NCBI RefSeq assembly: GCF_002899945.2
Contig: NZ_PPEG02000005.1
Coordinates: 124,001 to 188,000, forward strand
DNA: 64,000 nucleotides
Direction of reading: 5' to 3'
Origin: Chryseobacterium viscerum
GTDB lineage: Bacteria > Bacteroidota > Bacteroidia > Flavobacteriales > Weeksellaceae
In this document: piece after piece, positions 62,457-64,000 of the stretch
How the letters are laid out: each line of letters starts with the position of its first letter
Position numbering within the stretch: position 1 is the first letter of the stretch
Notes under the pieces: model-generated
The model's input: the letters and a program-made list of their open reading frames with translations, nothing else
The model's database searches: none
Told to the model about the DNA's origin: nothing
Program-made: the position numbers and the translations under genes

Positions 62457-63095
62457 ATGGAAAGAAAGTCAGTAGCAGGAAGTATCCGGAACAAAGAACG
62501 CAGTATAAAAAAATTTTTAGATGCCGTGGGAAAGATACTTCGAACAAAAGGGTATACTGGATTGAAGGTGAATGATATTGCTGCTACAGCCGGGGTAGAT
62601 AAGAAAATGATCTATACTTATTTTGGAGGGATGGATGGCTTGATAGATGAATACATCCGATCACAGGATTATTGGAGTAAAGTAACTATCGAAGAAATTG
62701 AAAAAATAAAACCCAAATTAGATGATGGAGGCAAATCATTTATGGAAAATATGCTGCTTTCCCAGTTTGATTATGTGTACGAAAACAAAGAAGCTCAAAA
62801 ATTACTTTTATGGCGCTTATCTGAGCCCCGAAAATCATTGAAAAAACTGACCGATACACAGGAAGAAAACGGTGAATATATTTTTAAACTCCTGATGGAT
62901 TCCCACTTCAAAGAAAATGCAGAAGATGTGCGTTCTATTATGGCTATCATGGTTTCAGGGCTTTATTATCTGAATATGTATGCTGCTATAAACGGTAGTA
63001 TTTTCTGTGGAATAGACGTCAACAGCTCTAAAGGAAGGGATAAAATCAAAAAAGCGATTTCTTTTTTATTAGACCATACATATGAAAACCTGTAA
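62457..63095 (+). CDS. TetR-family repressor of the repeat array
   Basis: A 212-residue TetR-like regulator. The N-terminal HTH (about 10-65) contains KKFLDAVGKILRTKGYTGLK, VNDIAATAGVDKKMIYTYFG and then the long variable ligand domain (about 70-212) with no family signature I recognise. It starts MERKSVAGSIRNKERS, which is shared almost residue for residue with the truncated gene at 63830. The upstream palindrome at 62391-62414 fits a TetR operator, so autoregulation and control of the divergent copy B RNA are likely. Ligand and targets are unknown. Confidence 0.9.
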   Translation: MERKSVAGSIRNKERSIKKFLDAVGKILRTKGYTGLKVNDIAATAGVDKKMIYTYFGGMDGLIDEYIRSQDYWSKVTIEEIEKIKPKLDDGGKSFMENMLLSQFDYVYENKEAQKLLLWRLSEPRKSLKKLTDTQEENGEYIFKLLMDSHFKENAEDVRSIMAIMVSGLYYLNMYAAINGSIFCGIDVNSSKGRDKIKKAISFLLDHTYENL

Positions 63096-63145
63096 TGTTC
63101 AGGCTAATAGGAATGGAGATCGTAAAGAAGGAAAGTTTTTAGGGT

Positions 63146-63308
63146 AAAAAAAACAAACCATTAGAAATCTAATGGCTTGTTATGGGTTGTGTTTCTACCT
63201 TAGTTGTTTCGTGTTCGAAATTGTCTTAAAGTAAGGGAACATAATAATACAATTTAAATTGTTTATTTTTTCAACCTGAATAGTGTTTTAATATATAGAT
63301 GGTCTTAG
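63146..63308 (-). ncRNA. Candidate small RNA, copy C
   Basis: About 163 nt from a TATATTTG box (63322-63315) to a terminator (hairpin 63179-63154, then eight T). The central helix reads CCTTAGTT/AAGTAAGG (63198-63205 with 63229-63236), so a C-G pair of copies B and D is replaced by T-A, a compensatory change. No TetR gene follows this copy. Confidence 0.6.
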
Positions 63309-63314
63309 TTTCTA

Positions 63315-63348
63315 CAAATATATATAAATAAGACACTATAAAGTGTCC
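63315..63348. promoter_or_regulatory. Promoter and operator of copy C
   Basis: Minus-strand -7 box TATATTTG (63322-63315). The operator AGACACTATAAAGTGTCC (63331-63348) has GACACT/AGTGTC arms and one altered end base. The TetR gene that should follow on the plus strand is absent. Confidence 0.65.
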
Positions 63349-63574
63349 AAAATGACATTTTTTTTAAATTTATATTTAAATCATTGATTTTCAGCATTAA
63401 TATTTTTAATATCGAAAGTAAAACCTCTTTATATCGGGTAATAATTCCCCATTTACATCCCCAAAAACAACATAATGAGGTCTTTTTAAGTCTTGAAATA
63501 TCAATTTCATTCACAAAAAAGCACATGTTGCTTACAATATCCTTTTAAAAGATTTATTTACTTTCTTCAAAAAA

Positions 63575-63733
63575 TAAAAAAACGGCATCGCTATAGAAAA
63601 TGATGCCGTTGGGTTCTGTTGTTACCTCAGTTGTTAATGTTCGAAATATTTTAAACTGAGGGAACTAACGGTACAATCTGAACTCTCTTAATCATGCAAC
63701 TTCAATCATCACTTTATATAAAATGGTTATTAG
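63575..63733 (-). ncRNA. Candidate small RNA, copy D
   Basis: About 158 nt from a TATATTTG box (63747-63740) to a terminator (hairpin 63610-63581, then seven T). The central helix is CCTCAGTT/AACTGAGG (63625-63632 with 63654-63661), 8 bp. It matches copy B most closely, and both are divergent from a TetR gene. Confidence 0.65.
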
Positions 63734-63739
63734 TTTGTG

Positions 63740-63784
63740 CAAATATATACAATTGGATGTAATTAGACACTGCTTGGTGTCTAA
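63740..63784. promoter_or_regulatory. Promoter and operator of copy D and its TetR gene
   Basis: Minus-strand -7 box TATATTTG (63747-63740). The operator is AGACACTGCTTGGTGTCT (63765-63782, arms TTAGACAC/GTGTCTAA). It lies 17 nt from the box instead of 7-8 nt in the other copies, an insertion of about one helical turn. Confidence 0.7.
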
Positions 63785-63829
63785 AATGATAAAAAAAATT
63801 CTTAAACTTGTATGATAGAAACTTGAATT

Positions 63830-64000
63830 ATGGAAAGAAAGTCAGCATCGGGGAGTATTAGGAATAAAGAACGCAGTAAAAAGAAGTTTTTAGATGCCGT
63901 TGGGAAAATTCTGAAGACGAAAGGATATGCAGGTTTGAAAATCAATGATATTGCTGCGACAGCTGGGGTAGATAAAAAGATGATCTATACATATTTTGGC
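63830..64000 (+). CDS. TetR-family repressor, second copy (cut by window edge)
   Basis: The first 57 codons of a paralogue of the gene at 62457: it begins MERKSASGSIRNKERSKKKF and keeps the same HTH (INDIAATAGVDKKMIYTYFG), with only a few substitutions. The ATG lies 48 nt after the copy D operator, like the 43 nt of copy B. The rest is outside the window, so the full length is not known. Confidence 0.88.
   Translation, partial: MERKSASGSIRNKERSKKKFLDAVGKILKTKGYAGLKINDIAATAGVDKKMIYTYFG

Larger units (their letters stand above)
61871..63782. repeat. Four-copy repeat array of RNA-promoter-operator units
   Basis: Copies A (61871-62036), B (62214-62411), C (63146-63348) and D (63575-63782) share, on the minus strand and in this order: an AGACACT..AGTGTCT palindrome, a TATATTTG box, the block complementary to ATGGTTATTAGTTT, a central helix and a terminator hairpin with T-run. 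B and D are most alike over their full length; A and C are more diverged and A is shorter in the middle. B and D lie immediately before TetR genes; A and C do not. Confidence 0.85.
63096..63829. other. Gap between the two TetR genes, holding repeat copies C and D
   Basis: About 730 bp that contain copies C and D of the repeat and, between them (63361-63574), AT-rich DNA with no gene. The minus-strand open frame here overlaps the copy C operator and is not convincing. Confidence 0.6.

Noticed and set aside
63305-63526. Minus-strand 73-codon open frame
   Set aside because: It overlaps the copy C operator and promoter, has no good context and looks like random AT-rich sequence.
62214-63733. Small peptide starting MIKRVQIV in copies B and D
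   Set aside because: The frame stops at different points in B and D, and is absent from A and C; changes between copies do not favour synonymous sites. RNA structure is the better explanation.
61871-63782. Repeat array as a MITE or REP family
   Set aside because: No target-site duplications were seen and each copy carries the same ordered promoter, operator and terminator. Not excluded, but less likely.
1-64000. CRISPR arrays, tRNA, rRNA, prophage, complete insertion sequences
   Set aside because: No repeated-spacer pattern, tRNA-like cloverleaf, rRNA or transposase with catalytic residues was found by eye; a tRNAscan or CRISPR-finder run would settle this.

Overview
The window is a single stretch of chromosome from a low-GC flavobacterium, most likely Chryseobacterium or a close relative (Weeksellaceae). 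The evidence is internal: several secreted proteins end in type IX secretion (T9SS) sorting domains, many genes have TAnnTTTG-type -7 boxes with no Shine-Dalgarno sequence, there are several AraC-type regulators, and there are recognisably flavobacterial families (the IGINTxxP...LDVNG exported proteins, DUF8202/LamG-like surface proteins, LuxR-like regulators with TPRs and a membrane anchor). No rRNA, tRNA, CRISPR array, phage or intact insertion sequence was seen.

Layout. (1) 1-7815: a two-component pair (truncated kinase, NtrC-type regulator), transcribed away from a four-gene MacAB-TolC-like efflux operon; a tandem regulator site and a sigma-54-like promoter lie between them. (2) 8042-16901: a CE1-like esterase, then a stress cluster (DUF892 ferritin-like protein, iron-permease-like protein, large catalase KatE, CinA-like protein, DUF1003 protein, cupin, CsbD). 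A twin pair of small unknown genes and a GC-rich, possibly RNA-coding block at 13111-13300 are inside it. (3) 17312-22602: Ca2+/H+ antiporter, an operon of a small basic protein, a GH130 enzyme and a two-domain glycosyltransferase, and an AraC regulator. (4) 22733-33796: a DUF6602 nuclease-like gene, a triplicated family of exported proteins under two HTH proteins, a membrane-anchored AraC regulator, and a large surface-protein operon. (5) 34544-45256: metabolic and detoxification genes: Ohr, epoxide hydrolase, three SDR enzymes, an Fe-dependent alcohol dehydrogenase, and their TetR/AraC regulators. (6) 45324-55493: T9SS-secreted proteins, with two duplicated TPR-LuxR regulators each facing a T9SS gene across a conserved promoter block; one T9SS gene is frameshifted. 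(7) 56272-59918: the oxidative pentose phosphate operon gnd-zwf-pgl. (8) 59984-64000: an S41 peptidase, a lipoprotein, and an unusual array.

The most interesting locus is that final array (61871-64000). Four diverged copies of a roughly 130-160 nt minus-strand unit each carry a TATATTTG -7 box, a palindromic AGACACT...AGTGTCT operator just upstream, a conserved 5' segment, an internal helix showing a compensatory base change, and an intrinsic terminator with its own T-run. Two copies are divergent from paralogous TetR genes (62457 and 63830). I read it as a family of TetR-controlled small RNAs, so far not matched to anything I can name. The second-best candidate is the duplicated module of a TPR-LuxR regulator, a 79-bp shared promoter block and a divergent T9SS-secreted protein.
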